Origin: Actinomycetota bacterium
Lineage (GTDB): Bacteria > Actinomycetota > Actinomycetes > S36-B12 > UBA5976
Length of the DNA: 15,706 bases
Direction: 5' to 3'
Assembly: GCA_947491175.1 (NCBI GenBank)
Contig: CANLIF010000015.1
Location: 1 to 15,706, forward strand
Below are positions 1 through 7,242 of this stretch, piece by piece. Below the pieces are notes generated by a model that was given only the letters and a program-made list of their open reading frames with translations, made no database searches and was not told the origin of the DNA. Both the position numbers and the translations under genes were made by a program. Every line of letters starts with the position of its first letter. The first letter of the stretch is position 1.

Positions 1-147
1 GTTATGACTGCAGTTGAGGCGTTGCGGGAAGCCGGCGCTGAAGTTGTTGCAGTGGCAGTTATTGTGGAACGCGCCGCTCAGCCGACTATTGAAGCTGCTG
101 GGTTAAATTATTTATACGCTTACAACTTGCCAGATTTAGGGCTTTAA
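1..147 (+). CDS. pyrE: Orotate phosphoribosyltransferase, C-terminal fragment
   Basis: This is the last 48 codons of a gene that starts before the window, reading in frame 1 to a TAA at 145-147. The visible protein begins VMTAVEALREAGAEVVAVAV, continues through an IVERA segment and ends in YNLPDLGL. The TAVEALREAGA stretch following the PRPP-binding region, and the short DLGL tail, are what I expect of actinobacterial PyrE. The enzyme joins orotate and PRPP to give orotidine 5'-phosphate in cytosolic pyrimidine synthesis. The PRPP loop itself lies outside the window, so the call rests on the C-terminus only. The stop codon overlaps the stop of the convergent DedA-family gene, leaving no room for a terminator between them. 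Another phosphoribosyltransferase is possible but less likely. Confidence 0.8.
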   Translation, partial: VMTAVEALREAGAEVVAVAVIVERAAQPTIEAAGLNYLYAYNLPDLGL

Positions 148-803
148 TTCTTGCCTTGCCTGCGATGGCGAAGGAATTCAATTACGACCGGCACCAAGCT
201 CAGGGCAACAATTCCTAGTGTGACTAGTTCAATGTGCTGAGCAACAAAATCTATCCCACCGAAAAAGTAACCAGCCAGGGTTAGAGACACAACCCAAAGA
301 ATTCCACCGATGGTGCTGTAAGTCGCATAGATTCGATAATTCATCTGAGCCACCCCGGCCATGCTGGTGATCAAAGGGCGAACAACTGGAACAAATCGGG
401 CTAATACGATTGCGCGCGGGCCGTGTTTTTCAAAAAAGTTTTGTGTTACTACAACGTATTCTTGTTTGAAAAATCGCGAATCAGGTCGACTAAAAAGTTT
501 TGGGCCAAATTTTGCGCCGGTCCAATACCCAAGCAGGTTACCTACGATCGCAGCCGCAGACATGGCAATAATCGCAACCCAAACTGGAGTAGAAATAAAC
601 CCAGTGGCAAGCAGAATTCCCACAATAAAAAGTAGCGAGTCACCTGGTAGCACGAGTCCAATTAGTAGCGCACATTCGACCAACAAAATTCCACAGGCAA
701 CAACAAGTGCCAAACTGCCAAAGCCTTTGAGCAACCCTTCAGGATCTAAAAATCCAGCTGCTTGAAAGGATGTTGCGAATTTAAATGGGGCAGTTGCAAT
801 CAC
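144..803 (-). CDS. DedA family (SNARE-associated / VTT domain) membrane protein
   Basis: A 219-residue integral membrane protein when read from the GTG at 803. DedA landmarks are clear: a hydrophobic helix with the acidic ECALLIGLVLPGDSLLF segment (residues 43-59), the GNLLGYWTGAKFG motif (88-100), and ARFVPVVRPL (135-144) with the conserved arginines, followed by further membrane helices and a short basic tail. Family members act in the cytoplasmic membrane in envelope homeostasis and proton-dependent or lipid-scrambling transport; the substrate here is unknown. The start is uncertain: the open frame extends to another GTG at 858-860, adding 19 residues. I prefer 803 because a TACAGT -10 box ends 6 bases upstream, which fits a leaderless transcript, and because family members have short N-termini. 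It is divergent from fba and convergent with pyrE, and a DedA gene near fba is also known in mycobacteria. Confidence 0.9.
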   Translation of the reverse strand: MIATAPFKFATSFQAAGFLDPEGLLKGFGSLALVVACGILLVECALLIGLVLPGDSLLFIVGILLATGFISTPVWVAIIAMSAAAIVGNLLGYWTGAKFGPKLFSRPDSRFFKQEYVVVTQNFFEKHGPRAIVLARFVPVVRPLITSMAGVAQMNYRIYATYSTIGGILWVVSLTLAGYFFGGIDFVAQHIELVTLGIVALSLVPVVIEFLRHRRQGKN

Positions 804-815
804 TATATGACTGTA
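804..815 (-). promoter_or_regulatory. Candidate -10 box for a leaderless DedA-gene transcript
   Basis: Read on the minus strand, TACAGT (810-815) matches TATAAT at four of six positions and the TAnnnT pattern common in actinobacteria. It is followed by 6 bases and then the GTG at 803, so the predicted first transcribed base is the start codon. No purine-rich Shine-Dalgarno stretch precedes this GTG, and no convincing -35 box is seen. The 804-888 gap between the divergent DedA and fba starts must also hold the fba promoter, which I could not place with confidence. Confidence 0.4.
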
Positions 816-888
816 CCCGTGACACAATAAGAACGTGGGCAACGGCAAGGCTGATCCCACGAATTAAATAAGTCTAGGAGTCTGCAGA

Positions 889-1914
889 ATGCCAATCGCT
901 AGCCCAGAAATTTATAACGAAATGCTTGATCGTGCCAAGGCTGGCGCATTTGCTTACCCCGCAATCAACTGCACTTCTTCGCAAACAATTGTTGCTGCGA
1001 TCCGCGGTTTTGCCGAAGCCGAGAGTGATGGCATAGTTCAGGTTTCATGGGGCGGCGCTGAGTTTGCTTCGGGTCAAGGCGTTAAAGACATGATTATCGG
1101 CGCTGTAGCACTTGCGGAATTCGCACATGCGGTTGCCAAGGGTTACGGCGTAAACATTGCACTTCATACGGACCATTGCCCGGCCGAAAAACTTGATGGG
1201 TTTATGCGTCCATTAGTTCAGATTTCTGCAGACCGAGTTAAAGCTGGACAAGGCCCGCTGTTTCAGTCACATATGTGGGATGGCTCTGCCGTTTCCATGA
1301 AAGAAAACCTAGCTGTCGCCGATGAAATGCTAGATAAGTGCGCATCAGCCCAAACTATTCTTGAAATTGAAATCGGAGTTGTCGGTGGTGAAGAAGATGG
1401 TGTTGAAGCATCACACGATGCCAAATTATTCTCAACTCCAGAAGATGCCCTAGCAATGGCAGATCGGTTAGGTCTTGGTGAGCGAGGTCGTTACCTAGTT
1501 GCAGCAACTTTTGGAAATGTGCACGGTGTTTACAAGCCAGGCAACGTAGTACTTACGCCAGGCATCTTGAAAGAACTGCAAGATGCAGTTCAGGCAAAGC
1601 ACAACACCAAAGACAAACCGCTTGATTTGGTTTTCCACGGTGGGTCAGGATCATTGCTTTCCGAAATCCGTGAGTCACTTGATTACGGTGTAATCAAGAT
1701 GAACATTGATACAGATACGCAGTATGCATATACTCGTCCTGTTGTTGATCATGTTTTTAAGAACTACGACGGCATCTTGAAGATTGATGGTGAAGTTGGA
1801 AATAAGAAAATTTATGACCCACGTGCGTTCGGCAAAGCTGCTGAAGCGGGCATGGCAGCACGAGTAGTCAAGGCCTGCGAAGATCTTCGCGCAACTGGAA
1901 CGAGGATTAAGTAA
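889..1914 (+). CDS. fba: Class II fructose-bisphosphate aldolase
   Basis: A 341-residue cytosolic zinc enzyme that reversibly cleaves fructose 1,6-bisphosphate into dihydroxyacetone phosphate and glyceraldehyde 3-phosphate in glycolysis and gluconeogenesis. The class IIA pattern is complete: HTDHC at 93-97 (catalytic Asp95, zinc ligand His96), EIEIG around 159-163, GNVHG with His212, FHGGSGS with His250 at 249-255, and the phosphate-binding KMNIDTDTQYA region at 270-280. Length is normal for the mycobacterial-type enzyme. The start is fixed by AGGAG at 876-880, eight bases before the ATG. The stop TAA shares one base with the ATG of the following DUF3151 gene, so the two are probably cotranscribed and translationally coupled. 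It lacks the lysine Schiff-base architecture of class I aldolases, and nothing suggests a tagatose-specific variant. Confidence 0.97.
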   Translation: MPIASPEIYNEMLDRAKAGAFAYPAINCTSSQTIVAAIRGFAEAESDGIVQVSWGGAEFASGQGVKDMIIGAVALAEFAHAVAKGYGVNIALHTDHCPAEKLDGFMRPLVQISADRVKAGQGPLFQSHMWDGSAVSMKENLAVADEMLDKCASAQTILEIEIGVVGGEEDGVEASHDAKLFSTPEDALAMADRLGLGERGRYLVAATFGNVHGVYKPGNVVLTPGILKELQDAVQAKHNTKDKPLDLVFHGGSGSLLSEIRESLDYGVIKMNIDTDTQYAYTRPVVDHVFKNYDGILKIDGEVGNKKIYDPRAFGKAAEAGMAARVVKACEDLRATGTRIK

Positions 1915-2330
1915 TGACAATCGGACAAGATCTACTTAATGGCCCACCACCGACACTGCTACCAGCAGACAATCGCGCGCTAGAAGCAATTGCTGCTGGA
2001 AAGTCAGTCGAAGTAGTTGCAGCAGAATTTCCAGAAAGCAGTCTGGCTTGGGCGGCTTTAGCCGATCAGGCTTGGAATGAAAAGCGAGTCATCGAGTCCT
2101 ATGCTTTTGCTCGGGTTGGATATCATCGCGGACTTGATTCACTTCGCAAAAATGGCTGGAAGGGTTTTGGCCCGGTCCCATGGAATCACGAACCAAATCG
2201 TGGGTTCCTGCGCTGTTTGAACGCCCTGGCTCGAGGCGCAAAATTCATCGGAGAGTCAGCCGAAGCCACCCGATGTGCCCAGTTTTTAACTGATTGCGAC
2301 CCAGCAGCAACGCAAGCGCTAGTCGAGTAA
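1914..2330 (+). CDS. DUF3151 family protein of unknown function
   Basis: A 138-residue soluble protein with no signal peptide or membrane segment. It has the features I associate with DUF3151: an N-terminal LLNGPPPTLLP segment (8-18), an alanine-rich helix with SSLAWAALADQAW, then the strongly conserved YAFARVGYHRGLD and LRKNGWKGFGPVPWNHEPNRGFLRCL block (about 62-103), and a C-terminal ATRCAQFLTDCDP helix. The helix layout and AWAALAD/YAFARVGYHRGLD pairing recall TPR-like repeats, but that is only an impression. Its ATG at 1914 overlaps the fba stop (TAATG) and GAGGA at 1902-1906 inside fba serves as ribosome-binding site. The family is restricted, as far as I know, to Actinobacteria and often lies next to fba and purA, suggesting a role near central carbon or nucleotide metabolism. 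No function is established. Confidence 0.9.
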   Translation: MTIGQDLLNGPPPTLLPADNRALEAIAAGKSVEVVAAEFPESSLAWAALADQAWNEKRVIESYAFARVGYHRGLDSLRKNGWKGFGPVPWNHEPNRGFLRCLNALARGAKFIGESAEATRCAQFLTDCDPAATQALVE

Positions 2331-2343
2331 ACCCACACCATAA

Positions 2344-2360
2344 ATAAGGACTAGCCTTAT
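2344..2360. promoter_or_regulatory. Inverted repeat in the purA leader, possible operator
   Basis: ATAAGG (2344-2349) and CCTTAT (2355-2360) form a perfect 6-bp dyad around a 5-base centre in the 61-bp gap before purA. A TAnnnT hexamer, TAGCCT, sits at 2352-2357 inside the dyad and could be a -10 box, so a protein bound here would overlap the promoter. The stem is short and not followed by a T run, so it is not a convincing terminator. A dyad of this size can occur by chance. Confidence 0.25.
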
Positions 2361-2391
2361 CTAGGTTCAACGAGATTTAAGGGGAATTGCC

Positions 2392-3681
2392 ATGCCTGCC
2401 GTAGTGCTAGTTGGTGCTCAATGGGGAGACGAAGGTAAAGGTAAAGCTACTGACCTTCTCGGAAGTCGTGTGGATTACTGCGTCCGCTATCAAGGTGGAA
2501 ACAATGCAGGTCACACTGTTGTAATTGGTGATAAGAAGTTCGCACTTCACTTGTTGCCAAGTGGCATCCTGACTCCTGAAGTTACTCCAGTAATCGGAAA
2601 TGGTGTCGTCATTGACGTCGCAGTTTTGTTCGAAGAGATTGATGGCCTTGAAGCGCAGGGAATTGACACGTCTAAATTGTTGATCAGCGCTAATGCTCAC
2701 TTGATCACTCCGTATCACGTAACTCTTGACAAAGTTACCGAACGTTTCTTGGGTAATGCCAAAATTGGAACTACTGGACGCGGCATCGGCCCATCGTATG
2801 CAGACAAGATTTCCCGCCTTGGCATTCGGGTACAGGATCTATTTGATGAAAAAATCCTTCGTGCCAAAATCGAAGGTTCACTCCTGAGCAAGAATCAAGT
2901 CTTGGTAAAAGTTTTCAATCGTCGCGCAGTAACTGTTGATGAAGTTGTTGAAAACTTGATGGAACATGCTGAGCGCTTGTGGCCATATGTTGCAGACACA
3001 TCTTTGCTATTGAATCGCGCATTGGATGAAAACAAAGTTGTTTTACTTGAAGGCGGCCAAGGAACTTTGCTTGATGTCGATCATGGAACATATCCATTCG
3101 TAACTTCCAGCAACCCAACTGCTGGTGGTGCTTGTGCTGGATCTGGAATTGGCCCAACCAAGATCACCGGTGTCGTCGGAATTCTGAAGGCCTATACAAC
3201 TCGCGTTGGTTCCGGCCCATTCCCAACTGAACTTCTCGATGAAGATGGTGAAAAACTTCGCACTATTGGCGGTGAGCGTGGGGTAACAACTGGTCGCCCG
3301 CGTCGTTGCGGCTGGTTTGATGCACCGATTGCTCGGTATGCAACTCGTATTAATGGATTAACAGACATCTTCTTAACAAAACTTGATGTACTAACTGGCT
3401 GGGAAAAGATTCCAGTTTGTGTTGCATACGACATTGATGGAACTCGTTCCGAAGAGCTCCCAATGACTCAGACTGAATTCCACCATGCAAAGCCAATTTA
3501 TGAAATGTTGCCTGGCTGGTCTGAAGACATCAGTGGCGCGAAAACTATGGAAGATCTTCCACCCAATGCTCGTGCCTACATTAAGTACTTGGAAGACATC
3601 AGTGGTGCTCCAATCTCTGCAGTAGGTGTTGGCCAGGATCGCAATGCGACCATCAGCATTAACGATTTACTTCGTAAGTAA
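2392..3681 (+). CDS. purA: Adenylosuccinate synthetase
   Basis: A 429-residue cytosolic GTP-dependent enzyme that joins IMP and aspartate to form adenylosuccinate, the committed step from IMP to AMP. The sequence carries the N-terminal GTP-binding loop WGDEGKGK (11-18, catalytic Asp13), NNAGHT (37-42, catalytic His41), TTGRGIGPSYADKISR (127-142), GGQGTLLDVDHGTYPFVTSSN (221-241, including the IMP-binding residues) and GERGVTTGRPRRCGWFD (294-310) with the aspartate-binding loop. Length is normal. AAGGGG at 2379-2384 lies seven bases before the ATG. A GNAT acetyltransferase gene follows four bases after the stop. The lyase that completes this branch, purB, is 3.5 kb downstream in a separate transcription unit. 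Confidence 0.98.
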   Translation: MPAVVLVGAQWGDEGKGKATDLLGSRVDYCVRYQGGNNAGHTVVIGDKKFALHLLPSGILTPEVTPVIGNGVVIDVAVLFEEIDGLEAQGIDTSKLLISANAHLITPYHVTLDKVTERFLGNAKIGTTGRGIGPSYADKISRLGIRVQDLFDEKILRAKIEGSLLSKNQVLVKVFNRRAVTVDEVVENLMEHAERLWPYVADTSLLLNRALDENKVVLLEGGQGTLLDVDHGTYPFVTSSNPTAGGACAGSGIGPTKITGVVGILKAYTTRVGSGPFPTELLDEDGEKLRTIGGERGVTTGRPRRCGWFDAPIARYATRINGLTDIFLTKLDVLTGWEKIPVCVAYDIDGTRSEELPMTQTEFHHAKPIYEMLPGWSEDISGAKTMEDLPPNARAYIKYLEDISGAPISAVGVGQDRNATISINDLLRK

Positions 3682-3685
3682 TTAA

Positions 3686-4447
3686 ATGAAAATTGCTTCA
3701 GTTCAAAATGACTTCGGCGATCCAATCGGTCTACCTGTTGGGGAAGTAACTCGACCTGGACTACCTGATGAATCTGTAAAGCTAAGTGGCAATTACTGCT
3801 CCCTAGAAGTTTTAGATGCAGATAAGCATGCAGCTGATCTTTACTCGGTTTATTTACTAGATACTGATGGTCGACTATGGACCTACATGCCACAGGGACC
3901 ATTCAACAGTGCAGCCGAATACCGAACTTGGGTTGAAGGCGCACAGCACAAGGCCGATCCATTTTTTTACGCGATTATTGACAGCGAAACAAATAAAGCA
4001 GTTGGCGTTGCTTCTTTTTTGAGAGTTGATCCAGTTTCCAGCTCGATTGAGGTTGGTTGGATTACTTACTCACCAGTTATTCAGCAAAAACCAATTGCTA
4101 CCGAAGCAATGTACTTGATGATGAAGTACGCATTTGATCTTGGTTATCGCCGGTATGAATGGAAATGTAATGCATTAAACCAACCCTCTATTGACGCAGC
4201 CATGCGGTTGGGCATGTCATTTGAAGGCCTCTTCCGCCAGGCGACTGTGGTTAAGGGTCACAACCGCGACACTGCTTGGTTTGCGATTCTTGACCGAGAT
4301 TGGCCAATTGCCCAGGATGCATTTACGGCCTGGCTAGACCCAGAAAACTTTGACCCTGCTGGGCAACAGAAACTGCGCCTATCTGACCTAACTGCCCCAA
4401 TTATTGCGTCGCGCTGGCCAAATTTGAACCTGGATGTTCAGCGCTGA
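3686..4447 (+). CDS. GNAT family N-acetyltransferase (RimJ/RimL-like)
   Basis: A 253-residue protein of the GNAT superfamily, COG1670-like. An N-terminal arm with NDFGDPIGLPV leads into the acetyltransferase fold (about 34-200): YCSLEVLDADKHAADLYSVYL, GRLWTYMPQGPF (62-73), FFYAIID, GVASFLRVDP (107-116), IEVGWI (121-126), the acetyl-CoA pyrophosphate loop region around QQKPIATEAMYLMMKYAF (133-150), RYEWKCNALNQPS (156-168) and EGLFRQATVVKGHNRDTAWF (180-199). It probably acetylates an amine or a small molecule, but the substrate is not known; relatives with this WKCNALN and KGxNRDTAWF signature are mostly unassigned. It sits four bases after purA without a strong ribosome-binding site, so it is likely read from the purA transcript and perhaps translationally coupled. 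It ends without an obvious terminator. Confidence 0.88.
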   Translation: MKIASVQNDFGDPIGLPVGEVTRPGLPDESVKLSGNYCSLEVLDADKHAADLYSVYLLDTDGRLWTYMPQGPFNSAAEYRTWVEGAQHKADPFFYAIIDSETNKAVGVASFLRVDPVSSSIEVGWITYSPVIQQKPIATEAMYLMMKYAFDLGYRRYEWKCNALNQPSIDAAMRLGMSFEGLFRQATVVKGHNRDTAWFAILDRDWPIAQDAFTAWLDPENFDPAGQQKLRLSDLTAPIIASRWPNLNLDVQR

Positions 4448-4453
4448 GTGGAC

Positions 4454-4519
4454 TTGCGACTTAAGTTCGCCAGGTTATTGTCACAGGCGTAGCATTGACT
4501 AAACCACTTGGTAAGAGGA
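4454..4519 (+). promoter_or_regulatory. Candidate promoter and ribosome-binding site of the class III aminotransferase
   Basis: The 83-bp gap before the aminotransferase offers two weak pairs: TTGCGA (4454-4459) with TATTGT (4476-4481), and TTGTCA (4478-4483) with TAAACC (4500-4505), each spaced 16 bases. A near-palindrome, GCGA-CTTAAG-TTCGC (4456-4470), overlaps the first -35 element and could be an operator. The ribosome-binding site AAGAGGAG at 4513-4520 lies ten bases before the ATG at 4531 and fixes the start. Which promoter pair is used cannot be told from the sequence. Confidence 0.35.
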
Positions 4520-4530
4520 GTTGCTAAACC

Positions 4531-5874
4531 ATGGAAGCCAATACCGCCCGCGGCAAAGAAGTTTACGATCTAGACCGCAATCACGTATTTCATTCTTGGA
4601 GCGCACAAGGCGCACTGAACCCAATGCTGATACAGGGTGGTGAAGGTTCATACGTTTGGGATTATGACGGCAATCGTTTCCTTGACTTCTCCAGTCAATT
4701 AGTCAACGTCAACATTGGTCACCAGCATCCAAAAGTTGTTAAGGCAATTCAGGATCAGGCTGGCAAGCTAACAACAATCGCACCACAGCATGCAAACGAT
4801 ATGCGCGGCGAAGCTGCAAAGCGGATTGCTGATCTAGCACCTGATCACATGAACAAAGTTTTCTTCACCAATGGTGGAGCTGATGCCGTTGAAAATGCGA
4901 TCCGGATGGCGCGCATTCACACTCGTAAGCACAAAGTACTTTCGTTCTACCGCTCTTACCACGGCAACACTGGTTCAGCGATTAATGCAACTGGTGACCC
5001 ACGTCGTTGGCCAAATGAATTCTCTGCAGGTCACGTTCACTTCTTCGGACCACATTTATATCGCACGAGCTTCTGGTCAGAAAATCAGGAACAAGAACGT
5101 GACCGCGCACTAGCCCACTTAGCTGAAGTTATCAAGTACGAAGGTCCAAACACAATCGGTTCAATAATTATCGAAACTGTAGTTGGTACTGCCGGCGTAT
5201 TGATACCACCACCCGGTTACCTCGAGGGTGTTCGTAAACTTTGTGACGATAACGGCATCATGTTGATTCTGGATGAAGTTATGTGTGGCTTTGGTCGCAC
5301 TGGCGAATGGTTTGCATTCGATGCCTTTGATGTAAAGCCTGACTTGTTTGTATTCGCTAAGGGTTCAAACAGTGGCTACGTTCCAGTTGGTGGCGTTGTT
5401 ATAAGTGATGACATCGCAGCAACATTTGACAGCCAAGTTTTCCCAGGTGGACTGACTTACTCTGGACACCCATTAGCTGCGGCCTCAATCGTCGCAACAA
5501 TCGATGTCATGAAGGAAGAAAAGATTGTGGAAAATGCCAAGCACATTGGCGAAACAATTCTTGGTCCAGGACTTAAGGACTTAGCAGAGCGTCACAAGAT
5601 CATCGGCGAAGCTCGCGGTAAGGGTGTGTTCTGGGCCCTTGATCTTGTAAAGGATCGCGACACCAAGGAAATGATTGCTCCTTATGGTGGCACCTCACCT
5701 GCAATGGGTGAACTTGTAGCTTCAGCTAAGAAGCATGGTTTGATGCCATTTACTAACTACAACCGTTGGCACATTGTTCCACCTTGCAACGTTTCTGAAA
5801 CAGAAGCCAAGGAAGGTCTAGCAATTCTGGATGAAGTCTTTGCTGGTCTAGGAAAGTACTACGAAGGTAAGTAA
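4531..5874 (+). CDS. Class III PLP-dependent aminotransferase, taurine/omega-amino acid type
   Basis: A 447-residue fold-type I transaminase of the class III (omega-amino acid) group. Visible elements are HSWSAQGALNPM (21-32), YVWDYDGNRFLDFSSQLVNVNIGHQHP (41-67), the phosphate-binding TNGGADAVENA (113-123), RSYHGNTGS (141-149) that stacks on the cofactor, LDEVMCGFGRTG (247-258) with Asp248 binding the pyridine nitrogen, and the Schiff-base Lys277 in FAKGSNSGYVP. The HSWSAQ start and overall layout resemble proteins annotated as taurine--pyruvate or aspartate aminotransferase family in actinobacteria. It should move an amino group from an omega- or beta-amino compound to pyruvate or 2-oxoglutarate; the exact donor is not determinable. 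It forms its own unit, with its own promoter region and a strong terminator directly after the stop. An ornithine, 4-aminobutyrate or beta-alanine role cannot be excluded. Confidence 0.92.
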   Translation: MEANTARGKEVYDLDRNHVFHSWSAQGALNPMLIQGGEGSYVWDYDGNRFLDFSSQLVNVNIGHQHPKVVKAIQDQAGKLTTIAPQHANDMRGEAAKRIADLAPDHMNKVFFTNGGADAVENAIRMARIHTRKHKVLSFYRSYHGNTGSAINATGDPRRWPNEFSAGHVHFFGPHLYRTSFWSENQEQERDRALAHLAEVIKYEGPNTIGSIIIETVVGTAGVLIPPPGYLEGVRKLCDDNGIMLILDEVMCGFGRTGEWFAFDAFDVKPDLFVFAKGSNSGYVPVGGVVISDDIAATFDSQVFPGGLTYSGHPLAAASIVATIDVMKEEKIVENAKHIGETILGPGLKDLAERHKIIGEARGKGVFWALDLVKDRDTKEMIAPYGGTSPAMGELVASAKKHGLMPFTNYNRWHIVPPCNVSETEAKEGLAILDEVFAGLGKYYEGK

Positions 5875-5882
5875 GTTTTAAG

Positions 5883-5925
5883 AAAAATCCCGAACCTAGT
5901 GCGAATCTAGGTTCGGGATTTTTTT
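5883..5925 (+). terminator. Strong intrinsic terminator after the aminotransferase gene
   Basis: A perfect 17-bp stem: the left arm (5883-5899, AAAAATCCCGAACCTAG) pairs with 5907-5923 across a 7-base loop (TGCGAAT), and the right arm runs into a T tract to 5925 with more T to 5930. The A run on the left means it could also stop transcription on the opposite strand. It separates the aminotransferase unit from the purDBC operon. Confidence 0.95.
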
Positions 5926-5942
5926 GTTTTACGAAATAGCAA

Positions 5943-5955
5943 TAGGCTTAGGAAA
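5943..5955 (+). promoter_or_regulatory. Candidate -10 box for a leaderless purDBC transcript
   Basis: TAGGCT (5943-5948) fits the TAnnnT -10 pattern and is followed by 7 bases and then the GTG start of purD at 5956, so transcription would begin at or next to the start codon. A TTTTTG stretch at 5921-5926 lies 16 bases upstream as a poor -35, overlapping the tail of the preceding terminator. The only purine-rich stretch, AGGAAA at 5950-5955, ends directly against the GTG, too close for a normal ribosome-binding site. Confidence 0.45.
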
Positions 5956-7242
5956 GTGTTAATCCTGGTTATTGGTCAAGGTGCACGCGAGCACGCCATA
6001 ACTCACACCCTCCTGTTAGATCCAAACGTAGAAGTTGTCTGCGCTCCTGGAAATCCTGGAATATCCCAGATTGCAAGGATTGATGTGGTTCACATCAATG
6101 AAATTTCTTCAGTTGTTGACTTAGCAAAAAAGCACAAACCCGATCTAGTAGTTATTGGCCCAGAAGCACCTTTGGTTGCGGGAGTCGCCGATGAATTGCG
6201 TAGTGCTGGTTTTACTGTCTTTGGGCCGAGTAAAGCGGCTGCTGCTTTAGAAGGAAGCAAGGCGTTTGCTAAAGAGATTATGCAGGCCGCAGGTGTTCCA
6301 ACAGCGGATAGTAAGTATTGCCAAACTATTGCGCAAGCCAGAGCTGCCCTTGAATTGTTTGGCGCGCCTTATGTCGTCAAAGATGACGGCTTAGCTGCTG
6401 GCAAAGGCGTTGTGGTGACAGTTGACTTTGAGGTGGCAGTTGCGCACGCGCTTGCATGTATTGACAGTCGCGATGGTGGCGCTGTAGTTATCGAAGAATT
6501 CCTGGATGGCCCAGAAGTTAGTTTGTTTGGGGTAAGTGATGGCACAACTATCGTGCCGCTTACACCTGCGCAAGATTTCAAACGTGTTGGTGATAACGAT
6601 CAAGGTCCAAACACTGGTGGCATGGGCGCTTACTCGCCACTGCCGTGGGCACCAGAAAATTTTGTTAGTGATGTAACACGAACAGTGCTGCAACCCGTGA
6701 TTGATGAAATGAATCGTCGTGGCACGCCATTTGTCGGCTTGTTGTTTGCTGGGCTTGCAATCACTGCACGTGGTGTTCGTGTTATTGAATTTAACGCTCG
6801 ATTTGGAGATCCCGAAACTCAAGTTGTTTTGGCACGACTTAACTCTTCGCTGAGTGAATTGTTACTGGCGGCAGCCACGGGAAAGCTCGCCAGCTTGGTT
6901 GAACTTGAGTGGAAACCAGAATCAGCGGTCACCGTTGTAATGGCGGCCGGCGGATATCCTGAGTCACCAGTTGCAGGCGCTGTCATAACTGGGGTCAAGC
7001 TTGCTGAGGAATCAGGAACTGTCGTCTATCACGCAGGCACAAAAACCAATGATGCTGGTGAATTACTAGTAACTGGGGGACGAGTTTTGAGTGTTACTGC
7101 ACTTGGATCGGATTTATCCGTGGCACGTACTCAGGCGTACTCCGGAGTTGAGAGAATTGAGTTCGAAGGCGAACATCACCGCTCAGACATTGCGCTGAAG
7201 GCAGCGCTTGGTGAGATCAGATTGGGAGACCAGCATGGATGA
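5956..7242 (+). CDS. purD: Phosphoribosylamine--glycine ligase (GAR synthetase)
   Basis: A 428-residue cytosolic ATP-grasp enzyme that joins 5-phosphoribosylamine and glycine, the second step of de novo purine synthesis. The domains are in the usual order: N-terminal LILVIGQGAREHAI (2-15) glycine-rich segment, VVIGPEAPLVAGVADEL, the ATP-grasp loop KDDGLAAGKGVVV, VIEEFLDGPEVSLF, DNDQGPNTGGMGAYSPLPW, and the metal-binding FNARFGDPETQ near residue 280, followed by the C-terminal domain with VMAAGGYPESP. Length is typical. The GTG start is chosen because it places the glycine-rich strand at residue 3, as in other PurD proteins. It opens the purD-purB-purC operon; its stop lies inside purB, with an 8-bp overlap. 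Confidence 0.96.
   Translation: MLILVIGQGAREHAITHTLLLDPNVEVVCAPGNPGISQIARIDVVHINEISSVVDLAKKHKPDLVVIGPEAPLVAGVADELRSAGFTVFGPSKAAAALEGSKAFAKEIMQAAGVPTADSKYCQTIAQARAALELFGAPYVVKDDGLAAGKGVVVTVDFEVAVAHALACIDSRDGGAVVIEEFLDGPEVSLFGVSDGTTIVPLTPAQDFKRVGDNDQGPNTGGMGAYSPLPWAPENFVSDVTRTVLQPVIDEMNRRGTPFVGLLFAGLAITARGVRVIEFNARFGDPETQVVLARLNSSLSELLLAAATGKLASLVELEWKPESAVTVVMAAGGYPESPVAGAVITGVKLAEESGTVVYHAGTKTNDAGELLVTGGRVLSVTALGSDLSVARTQAYSGVERIEFEGEHHRSDIALKAALGEIRLGDQHG

Noticed and set aside
361..765. Plus-strand open frame of 134 codons antisense to the DedA gene
   Set aside because: It mirrors a clear membrane-protein gene on the other strand, has no ribosome-binding site and gives a low-complexity basic product.
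2361..5914. CTAGGTTC shared by the purA leader (2361-2368) and the terminator arm (5907-5914)
   Set aside because: An 8-base match between two unrelated sites is expected by chance in a window this size and has no supporting structure.
7208..7234. Upstream ATG/GTG-type extension of purB
   Set aside because: The added nine residues lie within purD, do not resemble the family N-terminus, and the ATG at 7235 has a well-placed GGGAG.
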